Below, one piece after another: positions 8,716 to 17,159 of a DNA stretch of 64,000 bases. Positions within the stretch are counted from its first letter, which is position 1. The number at the start of each line of letters is the position of its first letter. Under the pieces are notes generated by a model. The model did not search any database. It saw only the letters and a program-made list of their open reading frames with translations, and was not told where the DNA came from. Made by a program: the position numbers and the translations under genes. The DNA is from Salinivenus lutea (GTDB taxonomy: Bacteria; Bacteroidota; Rhodothermia; Rhodothermales; Salinibacteraceae): assembly GCA_002894685.1 (NCBI GenBank), contig NCRC01000011.1, forward strand, positions 86,742 to 150,741, written 5' to 3'.

Positions 8716-9384
8716 TCACTCACGACGCCCAACAGCAACCCAAGAATACCCCATCACACCGTAGGACCGGTCTACAGGTGTTGTGTTGACCCTGAAGCCA
8801 TCTTCCCAAATACTCTCAACCCTCACGGCAGTAAACCCATCGAAATAAGATCCAACGCCCCCGAGAGCTTCAATTGGGCTAAGAAATACAGCCGGTCTGT
8901 TCTCGAACGTTTGCTGGAACTCCACGCTGTCAGTTCTACCCATTTGTTCGGGGGATACCCTACCGTACTCGATTCGCAAGACCCGGCCGGTCGTGTCAGT
9001 CAAAGTAAGCGACTGCCGACCCACTCTGAAGGGGAGAAATCGAACAGCGCTTAGACGAGATTCAAGTGTGTCGGCTGCACCACGTGCAGCCGTAACAATT
9101 CGCTGAAGCTCAGGGAGCCGCCGCTCGGTGGTCTCCACGACTCGTCGGGTAAAGTCTTCAGACCGGACAATCTCCCCGATCTTCTGTTCCGTTACCTCAC
9201 GTGCTGTGCCTTCAACCGTGCTCTGAAATGTCCACCAGAGTCCACTACCCACAAGTAGCGACAGTACACTCGCCACAGCGACAACCCAAGTGACAACTGT
9301 ACTCCTCAACTGCTCCTTAATCCGGAGCGTGATGTTCTTATACTCCTCTGAAGAAAGTCTTACCTCATCAGAATCGCTTTTCAT
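8716..9384 (-). CDS. membrane-anchored coiled-coil protein with H-type-lectin-like C-terminus
   Basis: The protein has 222 residues. A charged N-terminus of about 30 residues is followed by one transmembrane helix (VVTWVVAVASVLSLLVGSGLWW), a coiled-coil stalk (about 55-115) and a strand-rich C-terminal domain. That domain (VEFQQTFENRPAVFLSP ... DGFRV ... YSWVAVG) has the spacing of H-type lectin-like beta domains, which end in an aromatic W-x-A-x-G. The topology suggests an outward-facing binding domain on a stalk. It is transcribed leftward as a single gene; function unknown. Confidence 0.6.
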   Translation of the reverse strand: MKSDSDEVRLSSEEYKNITLRIKEQLRSTVVTWVVAVASVLSLLVGSGLWWTFQSTVEGTAREVTEQKIGEIVRSEDFTRRVVETTERRLPELQRIVTAARGAADTLESRLSAVRFLPFRVGRQSLTLTDTTGRVLRIEYGRVSPEQMGRTDSVEFQQTFENRPAVFLSPIEALGGVGSYFDGFTAVRVESIWEDGFRVNTTPVDRSYGVMGYSWVAVGRRE

Positions 9385-9648
9385 ACCGACTCAGCTCAAG
9401 GAAATCACTTATAAAAGAACCAGAAAGCTCAATCTAGGGCGTGCTCGTGTTGGGACGCACAGGCCAACCGGAAGACACTCCGTAGCCTTGCCTCACGAAA
9501 TGGCAGGTTATTCCGACGATTTCAGGTCTGTAGCGCCTTCTATGCCCCTGTCTTCGTTCGCACGTCCGCAACGCTTCTTGTGCCACGTCTCGTCCACGGT
9601 GGTCCGTGAGAAAAGAGTAAGTGGCTCCCATGAAGACAATACACTGAT

Positions 9649-10959
9649 TTAAAGTGGGATCGCATTAAGCAGCTCAGAGGCTTTCCCATTCAGCTTAATT
9701 TTCGGGGAGAGTCCTTGAAGCTCCAAATCTCCATTGAAGCTATTTCGCAGGCCAAACTGCACGTTCAGCTTTGGCGAGATAGAGATGGAGCCTCCATATG
9801 AGACGAGCGTTTCGACTGGCCGGTCGCCCCAGCGATAACCTGTTTCCACGAAAAAGTTTGCGTCGCCCCCCCCGTAGCGAAGGTTCCCGCCGACGAAATA
9901 CGTCTCAGCTTCTCCTCGGTCGATCGCCCGAGCTAACCCGCTGAAAAGCCAGTCCTCCGTTCCAAAACCTGTTGCGCCGTTGACCCAGGCGCCCCATCCA
10001 GCTGAGTCGAGCGAAAGGCTGTCCAGTTGCTGAACGCTCGCGGAGGTTGTGAAACCGTAAACTCGGCCCCCAGCCAGGTCGACTCGCGTATCGTTCCAGT
10101 GCTCCCTCTCGTACTGTTTCTTGATGGAGCGGAGGCGCTGAGCCGTCATCTCGGATACGTCCTTCATTGTCTGGTGAGCCTCTCGAAGCTTTTGGACGCG
10201 AGGTTCGAGCTCACGCTTGTTCTCCTTTGAGAGACTCCGATATGCTGAGACAGAGGAGGGATCAAATTCCCCAAACTGAGTCGCCTGATCCGCGAGCCGA
10301 TCAATGGCTTGGCGCTGCGCCTCCGTGAGGGTGGTGTCCTTAAAGGCTCTGAACACGACGTTATCGATCGTGTCTTGTGCGCGGGTTTGAGCCTCTGAGA
10401 ATCCCAGAGTCCGAGAGAGTTGGTTCGTGTAACTGGTGTCCGCAACGGGATTGGATTCCTGGTACAGGGTTAGTTTCCCAGCGATCGAAAGAGAGCGGTT
10501 CTGGCCTTCTCCCACGGTTGCAGCTGACACGTTAAGCGTGGACAGTGACTGCATAGCCCAGGACTTTTTCCGGTATTCTGAGGCGCTCACGTTGCCGAAG
10601 CCGAAAAGCCAGACGGGCGCTGCTTCGATTGCGAGGTTGGAGGCGAGCTGATTTCCCTGAATGAGCCAGTCTACCCGAAAATCACGCGGGAAGTGGGGAG
10701 TGTGCACCGCCGAGGGACTAGCATCCAGAAACGCATACGCTGGCGCAGACGGGATCGAGTAGTCCGTTGCGCTCGCGATCGCCGAGCTCGTCTGGACACT
10801 TTGCTCCTCGGCTGACTCCTGGGCGACAGCAGGCAGACAGAACACCGATCCCACGCCGAACAGAATAAGGAAAGATACGAGATAGGTGCCTATCTGACGG
10901 AGAATGATTTTCGTTATGAGGTGCCACGCCGAGAGGTCCTGAGCCAACTGAGCCGACAA
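9649..10959 (-). CDS. exported protein with probable outer-membrane beta-barrel C-terminus
   Basis: The protein has 436 residues. A long N-terminal signal sequence has its hydrophobic core at LVSFLILFGVGSVFCLPAVA and a likely cleavage after AVAQ. The middle (about 170-280) is helical and charged. The last 150 residues alternate short amphipathic strands with turns (for example TYFVGGNLRYGGGDANFFVE and SISISPKLNVQFGLR), as expected for an outer-membrane barrel or autotransporter-like end. It is the last gene of a tight leftward operon, one base after the 125-residue protein. No named family recognised. Confidence 0.6.
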   Translation of the reverse strand: MSAQLAQDLSAWHLITKIILRQIGTYLVSFLILFGVGSVFCLPAVAQESAEEQSVQTSSAIASATDYSIPSAPAYAFLDASPSAVHTPHFPRDFRVDWLIQGNQLASNLAIEAAPVWLFGFGNVSASEYRKKSWAMQSLSTLNVSAATVGEGQNRSLSIAGKLTLYQESNPVADTSYTNQLSRTLGFSEAQTRAQDTIDNVVFRAFKDTTLTEAQRQAIDRLADQATQFGEFDPSSVSAYRSLSKENKRELEPRVQKLREAHQTMKDVSEMTAQRLRSIKKQYEREHWNDTRVDLAGGRVYGFTTSASVQQLDSLSLDSAGWGAWVNGATGFGTEDWLFSGLARAIDRGEAETYFVGGNLRYGGGDANFFVETGYRWGDRPVETLVSYGGSISISPKLNVQFGLRNSFNGDLELQGLSPKIKLNGKASELLNAIPL

Positions 10960-10960
10960 G

Positions 10961-11338
10961 CTAGCTCTGAAATATAAATCGGTGCGAGAATCTCATGTAG
11001 GGCTTATCTTCGGCCCTCTCTTCGATTTGCGTCTTGTGGATTTCTTCTCCGTCTTGGGTAAAGGTGTAGGCTACCTTCACTTGGCTGTGGCCGGGAGCGG
11101 GCTTGTAGTTCCCACGAATGACCACCATTCTCCCGTCGATCTCATCTTCAGGAATCGGAATAATGACGGAGTCTGGCACCTCGTCGTCGATCCGGCGCGG
11201 GCGATCTTTAGCAAACTGGACGTACTCTCCGTCTTTCAACCGGGCCAGCTGATAGGAACCGATCGATGCATATCCGGAGGTTATGTCCACGGAGATCGGT
11301 CCATCGTCTTCATCGAAGGAGATGCGCTTTGTTGGCAT
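10961..11338 (-). CDS. hypothetical 125-residue beta-rich protein
   Basis: The protein is short, acidic, without signal peptide or membrane segment, and dominated by predicted strands. It has a repeated pattern of hydrophobic-alternating segments such as VIIPIPEDEIDGRMVVIRG and QVKVAYTFTQDGEEI. I do not recognise the family. It lies between a tiny membrane protein and the exported protein with 1-3 base gaps, so all three are almost certainly cotranscribed with the upstream DNase I-like enzyme. Its role is presumably tied to those partners. Confidence 0.6.
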   Translation of the reverse strand: MPTKRISFDEDDGPISVDITSGYASIGSYQLARLKDGEYVQFAKDRPRRIDDEVPDSVIIPIPEDEIDGRMVVIRGNYKPAPGHSQVKVAYTFTQDGEEIHKTQIEERAEDKPYMRFSHRFIFQS

Positions 11339-11341
11339 CGT

Positions 11342-11530
11342 TCAGGATATAGGTTGTGAGTGATAAGCTAGCAAGCAGTGGATCTGGCGGTTGCTAAGGG
11401 AAGAAGGCTGGGCTTCAGCAAATTTCTGAACCGCCTTGAAGGCAAATGCCGCTACGAAAAACATCGTTGTGAAATATGCTCTGATGATGAGTCCAAGCGC
11501 GATGATCTTTGGGGGAGCCGCCGTGCTCAT
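11342..11530 (-). CDS. small membrane protein overlapping the upstream nuclease gene
   Basis: The protein has 62 residues, starting at an ATG whose first bases overlap the TGA stop of the preceding gene (ATGA, 11527-11530), a classical translational-coupling arrangement. Residues 8-35 form one or two hydrophobic helices (IIALGLIIRAYFTTMFFVAA). The C-terminus is short and polar. The position inside a four-gene operon supports its reality. Function unknown; such proteins can act as anchors, inhibitors or holin-like components, but nothing here decides between these. Confidence 0.55.
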   Translation of the reverse strand: MSTAAPPKIIALGLIIRAYFTTMFFVAAFAFKAVQKFAEAQPSSLSNRQIHCLLAYHSQPIS

Positions 11531-12498
11531 CGCCGAAACTCGGACCAGAGCGGAAAGTGATCGGAGATACGCCACGAAAGCGATCGCGAACTCAAATCCC
11601 GCGAGGGGAGGGCCTCGCCGCGAAAGTCGAAGTGTCCGCTCCGTGCATAGTTCATCGATAGCGCTGGATTTCCTGCCTCTCCAGTAAACCAAGCGATCTG
11701 GTCGTAAAACTTCTCAGAGGCGGGATCTTCCTCATCGCTGAAAATCGTGCGAGGGACCTCATGCAGACGATCAGGGACGGTAAGGCCCGTGGAGGTGAAA
11801 GTCTGGTAGAGGGGACTTCCCTTCCGATCAACGTTAAAATCCCCGAGGGCAATCAGGTCGTGATCCCAGACATCCTCGTCGCGTGCCCAGCGGGAAATCC
11901 ACTCGGCAATCGCCTTAAGTTCTGGCTTCCGATCTTCTGGAGACTCTCCATACAGCACGTGCAACGTCACGAGAACGAAGGTTTCGTCTCCGCTACGAAA
12001 GCTGACCGCGTAGGGTGTTCGGGCAAACTGGCGGGAGAGAGCATCTCCGGCAATCCTTCCTTTCTCTTCCTCAGGCACGACGAGCTCGCCGGCTAGTCCG
12101 CTCAAACGGACAGTTCGCCGGTCGAAGATGAAGGCCAAACGCTCACCATTTCCCCGATCTCCACGAGTGATATCAGTCAAGACATGGTCCCAGTTGGGGC
12201 CGAGCAGATCAAGAACGGCTCGGAGAGCGCTCACGTCACCCCTCACCTCTTGAACAGCGACGACGTCAAAGCGCCGCAAGATTTCACTGATTGCCAAAAG
12301 CGAGTGGCGATCCCGTTTCGGACTATCGTCTTCACCGGACTCCCACTTATCGGTGTAGCCTCCGAACGCTCGGATATTCCACGTCCCAATCAGTAGATTT
12401 TGATCGAGAACGCGCGGAGGCAACTGGTTGTCGAGTGCCACGCGGAGCATCTCTACACCCTTCTCCACAGGAACGGGTGCGTCAGAAAAATCAATCAC
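11527..12498 (-). CDS. endonuclease/exonuclease/phosphatase (DNase I-like) family enzyme
   Basis: The protein has 323 residues. The metal-dependent EEP fold is shown by the ordered motifs GTWNIRAFGG (about 41-50), VVAVQEVRGD with the catalytic Glu, LIALGDFNVD with the Asn/Asp pair, and the C-terminal ISDHFPLW carrying the catalytic His. Members hydrolyse phosphodiester bonds in DNA, RNA or phospholipid headgroups; substrate cannot be told here. There is no signal peptide, so it acts in the cytoplasm unless helped by the small membrane protein it overlaps. It is the first gene of the operon running to 9649. Confidence 0.88.
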   Translation of the reverse strand: MIDFSDAPVPVEKGVEMLRVALDNQLPPRVLDQNLLIGTWNIRAFGGYTDKWESGEDDSPKRDRHSLLAISEILRRFDVVAVQEVRGDVSALRAVLDLLGPNWDHVLTDITRGDRGNGERLAFIFDRRTVRLSGLAGELVVPEEEKGRIAGDALSRQFARTPYAVSFRSGDETFVLVTLHVLYGESPEDRKPELKAIAEWISRWARDEDVWDHDLIALGDFNVDRKGSPLYQTFTSTGLTVPDRLHEVPRTIFSDEEDPASEKFYDQIAWFTGEAGNPALSMNYARSGHFDFRGEALPSRDLSSRSLSWRISDHFPLWSEFRR

Positions 12499-12661
12499 AG
12501 TCCGACCGGCTAGGGTAACCAGTGGTATTTGAGAGGATGAAAGGTGGAGAGGGAGAGACGTGAGCCGATGTTAGCGTAAACTGATCGGCTTCAACGCCTC
12601 AGTTCTTCAGACAAATCAGTTCCCCGATCTACCAAGTGAAAGAAAGGTCAACGTGAGAAAT

Positions 12662-12684
12662 ACCGTCTTCCGACGAAGAACGGT
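12662..12684 (-). terminator. possible hairpin terminator of the CBASS operon
   Basis: A stem formed by ACCGTTCTTC and GAAGACGGT around a four-base loop lies 25 bases beyond the stop of the Cap15-like gene on the minus strand. It has one bulge and is followed only by a weak ATTTCT tract, so intrinsic termination is plausible but not certain. Confidence 0.35.
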
Positions 12685-12708
12685 TTCTGTACGATCAGTC
12701 AGCAACGT

Positions 12709-13311
12709 CTAGAGGGAAATCCAAGCCCAACTTTGCCGGGTAACTTCAATCTCACCATGATTACCTCTCTGTTCGCCAGTGTAGTAGCGCCCTACCAACC
12801 GGTTATTTCCGTCAAGGCGTAGTTTCGCTGTGCCTTCGTGAGTTGCCATACCTTCCTCAGCGGAGGGGGCAGGGCGATTCCTATACGTGTAGGTCAGCTC
12901 AGATCCCGAGCGGTCGCTTTTAAGGAAGGCCGAGGTACTTTCAGATCTTGAACTATCAGTATGTGCCTCCACGAAGATCTGATTCCATTGCTGTTCGATC
13001 TCAATTGTGAAGGGCCATTCCTCCTCGAAGTCGTCGCCGAAAGACGATCGGAGAACCCCCTCCCACGTCCCACCAAGGTTGGCAACGTTTAGAAGACCTA
13101 CCTCCGCCCCCACCCGCCAGAGGAAGTTCTGAAAGAGCCAGTAAGCGGCATAGAAGACTGTCAGCACCGATGGAACAGTGAGGGAGATTCCAGCCATCTG
13201 GGAGAGATCCGAAATCGCCCCGCTTAAATAGTAGTGAATAGGCCAGCAAGCGAGAGCAATGAGTCCAATAATCCTCCACCGGCGCGAGGAATCATTCGCG
13301 TAGGAGTGCAT
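12709..13311 (-). CDS. cap15: Cap15-like CBASS effector (2-TM plus beta-barrel domain)
   Basis: The protein has 200 residues. Two transmembrane helices near 14-30 and 48-68 are followed by a strand-rich domain (about 78-198) with features of the SMODS-associated 2TM/beta-barrel effector: LGGTWEGVL, the SSRSESTSAFL run, LTYTYRNRP, HEGTAKLRL, LVGRYYTG and HGEIEVTR. In characterised systems Cap15 binds the cyclic nucleotide and oligomerises in the inner membrane, disrupting it and stopping phage spread. Its start lies two bases after the stop of the CD-NTase gene, so the pair is cotranscribed. The neighbouring enzyme strongly supports this call. Confidence 0.85.
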   Translation of the reverse strand: MHSYANDSSRRWRIIGLIALACWPIHYYLSGAISDLSQMAGISLTVPSVLTVFYAAYWLFQNFLWRVGAEVGLLNVANLGGTWEGVLRSSFGDDFEEEWPFTIEIEQQWNQIFVEAHTDSSRSESTSAFLKSDRSGSELTYTYRNRPAPSAEEGMATHEGTAKLRLDGNNRLVGRYYTGEQRGNHGEIEVTRQSWAWISL

Positions 13312-13313
13312 AG

Positions 13314-14240
13314 TCAGCTTCGGAGCTTATTCCAGGCTTCAAGCGTGCGATTGGCCTTCTGGGTTGACCACTGGGTTTCTTCGCCCCCGAACATTCGCAG
13401 TAGTTCATCCTGAGTACGCATTCCTGGAAGGTTCGACTCCTGATGGTAGTCGATGATGGCCTCGAAGGAGTCTCGGTAGCTTCGTTTGAAGCAACGATCC
13501 GGAGCGTTGTAGACCAGACACTCGATGAAATAAGAGGGGGCTATATCTTCCGGAATCTCACCTTTCTCCACGAGGTACGTCCGCGCATTCTTAAAGCAGC
13601 GCACCATAGGTTTGAATCGCCGATTTGTATTTTGGTGCTTGTCCGTCCCGTTCTGGTAGTGTCGTTTAGGGAAGTTGATAATCTCATCTCCAGAGCGGGT
13701 GTCGAAGCGAATACCCGTGACGTAGTCGAATCCCTCTGGGTCTGAGTCGTCCATCAAGTAGTACAGCCGGAATTTCTGGCAGACGACCACGTCTGCATCG
13801 AGATAAGGCGTCTCGACGGCGATGCACTTATCCTTTTCGGAGACATAGTCCTCTGGGAAAATTCCGTCGTCGTTATAGTGGTCCCGAAGTGCCTCTATGA
13901 CGCGTTCCCGGAAGTCCTCCAGAGAGTTTGAGGAGTAGGAAGCGCGTTCCCTGTATACTTCCTTCTGAGCCTCGGTAAGCGCAGAAAGGTCTTTGCGGTA
14001 AACCGAGTCGAGCCGAATGACTGTGTCCACATCGCTATCGCCGTGGATATTCGTGTGGTTCCTGTAGGAGCCCTGCAGGAAGGCATTGTAGCTGACCCAG
14101 TCTGGCCAGTCGTACTGGTCCAAGGCGTGTCGAACGGACTTGTGGGTTTTCTTGGCCGTCTCGACGGCTCCGCGGTTTGACCAGTGATTTTCGAGTTGGG
14201 ACTCCGTTACGTTCATGAGGTCTGAGGTGAAAAGCGTCAT
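13314..14240 (-). CDS. CD-NTase (CBASS cyclic oligonucleotide synthase)
   Basis: The protein has 308 residues. The nucleotidyltransferase signature G57-S58 then D-x-D (GSYRNHT ... GDSDVD, D70 and D72) is followed by a third carboxylate in the strand LDADVVV (near residue 150). The C-terminal half has the helical layout of the OAS-like domain. These enzymes make cyclic di- or trinucleotides on phage infection. The product and clade cannot be set from the sequence alone; Cap15-associated enzymes are often of the CdnB or CdnE type. It has its own upstream gap of 66 bases holding a palindrome, which may allow separate control from the regulator genes. Confidence 0.9.
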   Translation of the reverse strand: MTLFTSDLMNVTESQLENHWSNRGAVETAKKTHKSVRHALDQYDWPDWVSYNAFLQGSYRNHTNIHGDSDVDTVIRLDSVYRKDLSALTEAQKEVYRERASYSSNSLEDFRERVIEALRDHYNDDGIFPEDYVSEKDKCIAVETPYLDADVVVCQKFRLYYLMDDSDPEGFDYVTGIRFDTRSGDEIINFPKRHYQNGTDKHQNTNRRFKPMVRCFKNARTYLVEKGEIPEDIAPSYFIECLVYNAPDRCFKRSYRDSFEAIIDYHQESNLPGMRTQDELLRMFGGEETQWSTQKANRTLEAWNKLRS

Positions 14241-14256
14241 GGCCGAACAGTTTGTT

Positions 14257-14269
14257 GTTGATGGTCAAC
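14257..14269. promoter_or_regulatory. palindromic operator candidate upstream of CD-NTase
   Basis: GTTGATGGTCAAC is a 13-base palindrome of the form GTTG-N5-CAAC, 17 bases before the CD-NTase start. The same form occurs at 17196-17208 and 17347-17359, and with one mismatch at 15366-15378 in front of the XRE gene. With the bases that follow on the plus strand, this site and 17196 share GTTGATnnTCAACTCAA. It may be the binding site of the locus regulator. Confidence 0.5.
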
Positions 14270-14306
14270 TCAATTTCACAATCAGGGAAGTTGCTAAGGC
14301 CCTCAG

Positions 14307-14936
14307 TTAGAATAGTGTCTGTTGTCCTTCAGATTCGCCACGTGAGCGGTAGATCCGTCCGCTGTTTTCATCGATGTAGGCGAGGTCAAGGCGCTGTAGC
14401 CGGACCTTCATGGCCTCCTTACTCACATTGAAGTCCTCACTGAGCCCAGTGACAGTTGACCAGGTCATTTGGTCGTAGTGTGTCACTGCTCCCCTAAGAT
14501 GGGGCTCTGGCATCAAGAGTCCTGTCGCAAACCAATCCGCTTGACGTTCGGTCCAGTCGTCGGACCCGTCCCGACAAAAGACGCGCTCTTTCTTGGAGCC
14601 TTCGTCAAGGGAGGGAGTAGATCCCCCAAGATTCTTTACATGGAGAACCCAGTGGCCGATTTCATGTCCTTTAGTAAACCGGTCGAACCCGCTAATCTTG
14701 TCGAAACGGTCGGCAAAAAGCTCGTTCAGCGTGACAATCTGGCTTTCGGGATAGAGGGCCGCAAGGGTCGACTCGTTCTCGATGAGGTCGTATTCCCACC
14801 GCAATCCGCAGAGCATTTCCCCGATAAGATCAACTTCGACTGGAGGCGAGACCTTTTTTGCAGTCTCGCGTCCATACTTACGGAGCATACTGGCAGCCTT
14901 CTCCTCAACGTCGTCTCGGCTCAGATAGTCGGGCAT
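14307..14936 (-). CDS. capP: ImmA/IrrE-type HExxH peptidase, CapP-like
   Basis: The protein has 209 residues. The zinc site H91-E-I-G-H95 (TKGHEIGHWVLH) and the downstream glutamate in ERQADWFATGLLMP (about E130) are the hallmarks of COG2856/DUF955 peptidases. Such enzymes cleave a partner XRE repressor. It is encoded between an XRE regulator and a CBASS CD-NTase, all leftward, which matches the CapH-CapP arrangement known to control CBASS operons through ssDNA-triggered cleavage of CapH. The stop of the regulator and this start are 26 bases apart. Peptidase family is secure; the CapP role is inferred from context. Confidence 0.85.
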   Translation of the reverse strand: MPDYLSRDDVEEKAASMLRKYGRETAKKVSPPVEVDLIGEMLCGLRWEYDLIENESTLAALYPESQIVTLNELFADRFDKISGFDRFTKGHEIGHWVLHVKNLGGSTPSLDEGSKKERVFCRDGSDDWTERQADWFATGLLMPEPHLRGAVTHYDQMTWSTVTGLSEDFNVSKEAMKVRLQRLDLAYIDENSGRIYRSRGESEGQQTLF

Positions 14937-14962
14937 TTTTGCTTCCGTCCGTTTGAGTCGCT

Positions 14963-15328
14963 TTAGTTCGAGTCAGAAGCTTTTCTCTGATTACGCTTCT
15001 TACGGATTTCCTTGGCCTTCTGGCGAAGCTCTTCAAGCTCCTGCTCGTCGAGGTCACTAATTTCACGGAGGAAGGCAGGATGTTCTCTCGACTGGGTGAC
15101 TACCTCCTTCACGTCGTCGGGAACGCGGCCTGCCAAAACCAGGAGTTCGTCGAGGTCGGCATCGAGCACCTCCGCCAGCTTCCGGATTGTATCCTGGGAG
15201 GGAGGCGACATCTTACCGGTCTCAATCTTGCTCAGATAGGTAAAGTCGATGCCGACCTTGTTAGATAACTCGCGCTGATTTAAGCCGTGCTCAAGCCGAA
15301 GCTCGCGAAGGCGCTTGCCGAATTCCAT
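14963..15328 (-). CDS. capH: XRE-family repressor, CapH-like
   Basis: From ATG 15328 the protein has 121 residues; the frame is open further upstream but those residues are unrelated to the fold. Residues 1-60 form a canonical five-helix XRE domain (FGKRLRELRLEHGLNQRELS, then FTYLSKIETGKMSPPSQDTI). The C-terminal part (about 62-121) is a charged helix that could be the dimerisation and cleavage segment. As first gene before the peptidase it should repress its own operon. An inverted repeat sits 31-59 bases upstream of the ATG, a good operator position. Confidence 0.85.
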   Translation of the reverse strand: MEFGKRLRELRLEHGLNQRELSNKVGIDFTYLSKIETGKMSPPSQDTIRKLAEVLDADLDELLVLAGRVPDDVKEVVTQSREHPAFLREISDLDEQELEELRQKAKEIRKKRNQRKASDSN

Positions 15329-15358
15329 AGTTTCAGGGGTAATAAGTGTGCGGTGGGG

Positions 15359-15387
15359 GATTATTGTTGCTTGCCAAATCAATAATC
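15359..15387. promoter_or_regulatory. inverted repeat upstream of capH-like gene
   Basis: GATTATTG (15359-15366) and CAATAATC (15380-15387) are perfect inverted arms around a 13-base spacer. Nested at its centre is GTTGCTTGCCAAA, one mismatch from the GTTG-N5-CAAC form seen at three other places in this locus. The position just before the regulator start suits an autoregulatory operator. Confidence 0.55.
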
Positions 15388-15491
15388 GTGATTCTGTTCG
15401 TTTCCATTGCGTTCTGTGGCATCATGGTGCTGATCTCCACTTTGAGCCTCAGTGTATGTGAAGGCGCGCTGTTCGGAGGCTAGATCCACGC

Positions 15492-17159
15492 TCATTGGCT
15501 ATAAGCTTTCACAACCACCTGTTCGTGGACGGGCTCAACGGTTAGGCCACCAGATCTCGTATCACTGGCCTCATAGCGCCACTGAAGCCAGAGGCGCTGG
15601 CGTTTTTCATCCTCATCGGACCCTTCAAGACCTTTGCTCTCTGGATCGTCAAATCGCCCGCTCAACCAGTTCCGCGTGCGCAGATATTCGTTGTCGGAGG
15701 AGACCGGAAGCACCTCGGTCCTGACCTGATCACCGGCATTTTCCGGCTCGTCATCTGATGCCACCAGGATCCCCTGCCATTTCCAGTAATCGGGCGGCGG
15801 GTGTCCAATCGCAGAGGAGGTCACTTGGTGAATAATGGCTTGGTCCTTCGAGTGCCCATTCTCAGGTAGATGATTCGGGTTGTCCGAGACGATTCGGCCT
15901 CTCGATCCGACATGCACGTCTCCCGAGAGGATAGTCACTCGGGTCCCACTGCGCCCGGCATGCCGAAGGAGCCTCATGATGAGCCGAGCTCGTTCTCCAC
16001 GGTGGCGGCTATGCTGCCACTGATCGATCAGATCATCCTGCAGATTACCAAAGTTGATCGGGAGGTGGCCGATTCGATATTGCAGGAAAACGACTGGGAT
16101 TGAAGACACTAATACCAGGTGACGCGTCCGGTCATCGGAGTCTCGTCTGGCGTGTTTTTCCAGAAGCTCCTTGAGGTCGCTCCACTGGCTTTCGGCCATT
16201 ACTTGATCACGAGTCCGCCCACTCCGGATGTCGATCGCAATCAAGTCCAACTCGTGACCAGGCTCCCTGTAGGTCAGCGACTGGAGGTAATGGTCTCTTT
16301 CCCCGTAGCAGTTGTTTTCCTCTCCGCCCAGCTGGAACGCCTCGAAGCAATCGGAAGCAGCCTCGTAGAGGCCCTGGAAGCAGTCCGCGTTCTGCTTCTC
16401 TTCAGGATAGGAGCCCCAGCCATCTACGATATCGTGATCGTCCCAAGTGAAGATGCCTGGGACGCGGGCAAGAACCTGCTTAGTTCCTCTTCGGGTCCAT
16501 CGGTCGGCATACAGGTCGACAAACTGTTCAGTAAGGCGTGGTACAAAGTCATTACCTGTCGGCTTGTCGAGCCGCTTCTCTCCGTCCATTCCCTCAAACT
16601 CCTTCAGTGGCGGCTTCTGCCAGAGCTGATCAGCATAAAGCTGGTCCCCGCCACCAATCAGTAGGCTGTAACCGGGCTTCTCTTCTTCCTGTGATTCGCG
16701 GTGCTGACGGCGGATATCTTCCCAGAGCCGTTGCGGTTTTTCAAGCTGGTGGTAGAGGCTTTCTTCACCGACGCCGTTGCAGGAGAAGAAGGCAAAGTCT
16801 GGGATGCCCCCCTGCTTCGGTACGTAGATCCTGTCGACCGGATCTGCCAGCCAATCAGGAAGGGAAAGCTGGCTCCCTGAAGAGAAAACGCGGTAGGAAA
16901 TCCAGCGTCCTTCTTCCCGTCGTTCAGCCTCTACTTTCCAACTCCAGTAGTATGCACCTTCTTCTCCATACTCGGGAAAGGAATGGGTGAGGCTTGGATC
17001 CCCGACTTGAACACCGTCTGCTTGCGAGTCGATGGTGATTGGTGGCTCTTCTTCTGCCTCAGTGACAAGCATCTGAGCACGAAAGCTCCAAACATCTCCG
17101 TTTGGGTCACTTGTAGCACCCGACTCGGCGTAGAGAATGGGACCAAGCTTGAGCTTCAT
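15492..17159 (-). CDS. PhoD-like metallophosphatase
   Basis: Starting at ATG 17159 gives 555 residues. The PhoD-like phosphatase core is evident: PDFAFFSCNG near 120, LLIGGGDQLYADQLW, the signature FTWDDHDIVDGWG, and TRVTILSGDVHVGSRG with further metal ligands. There is no Tat or Sec signal, unlike classical secreted PhoD, so this is a cytoplasmic relative acting on a phosphoester that cannot be named. It lies upstream of the CBASS operon in the same direction, and its promoter carries the palindrome GTTGATAATCAAC also found before the CD-NTase, hinting at shared control. Confidence 0.85.
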   Translation of the reverse strand: MKLKLGPILYAESGATSDPNGDVWSFRAQMLVTEAEEEPPITIDSQADGVQVGDPSLTHSFPEYGEEGAYYWSWKVEAERREEGRWISYRVFSSGSQLSLPDWLADPVDRIYVPKQGGIPDFAFFSCNGVGEESLYHQLEKPQRLWEDIRRQHRESQEEEKPGYSLLIGGGDQLYADQLWQKPPLKEFEGMDGEKRLDKPTGNDFVPRLTEQFVDLYADRWTRRGTKQVLARVPGIFTWDDHDIVDGWGSYPEEKQNADCFQGLYEAASDCFEAFQLGGEENNCYGERDHYLQSLTYREPGHELDLIAIDIRSGRTRDQVMAESQWSDLKELLEKHARRDSDDRTRHLVLVSSIPVVFLQYRIGHLPINFGNLQDDLIDQWQHSRHRGERARLIMRLLRHAGRSGTRVTILSGDVHVGSRGRIVSDNPNHLPENGHSKDQAIIHQVTSSAIGHPPPDYWKWQGILVASDDEPENAGDQVRTEVLPVSSDNEYLRTRNWLSGRFDDPESKGLEGSDEDEKRQRLWLQWRYEASDTRSGGLTVEPVHEQVVVKAYSQ

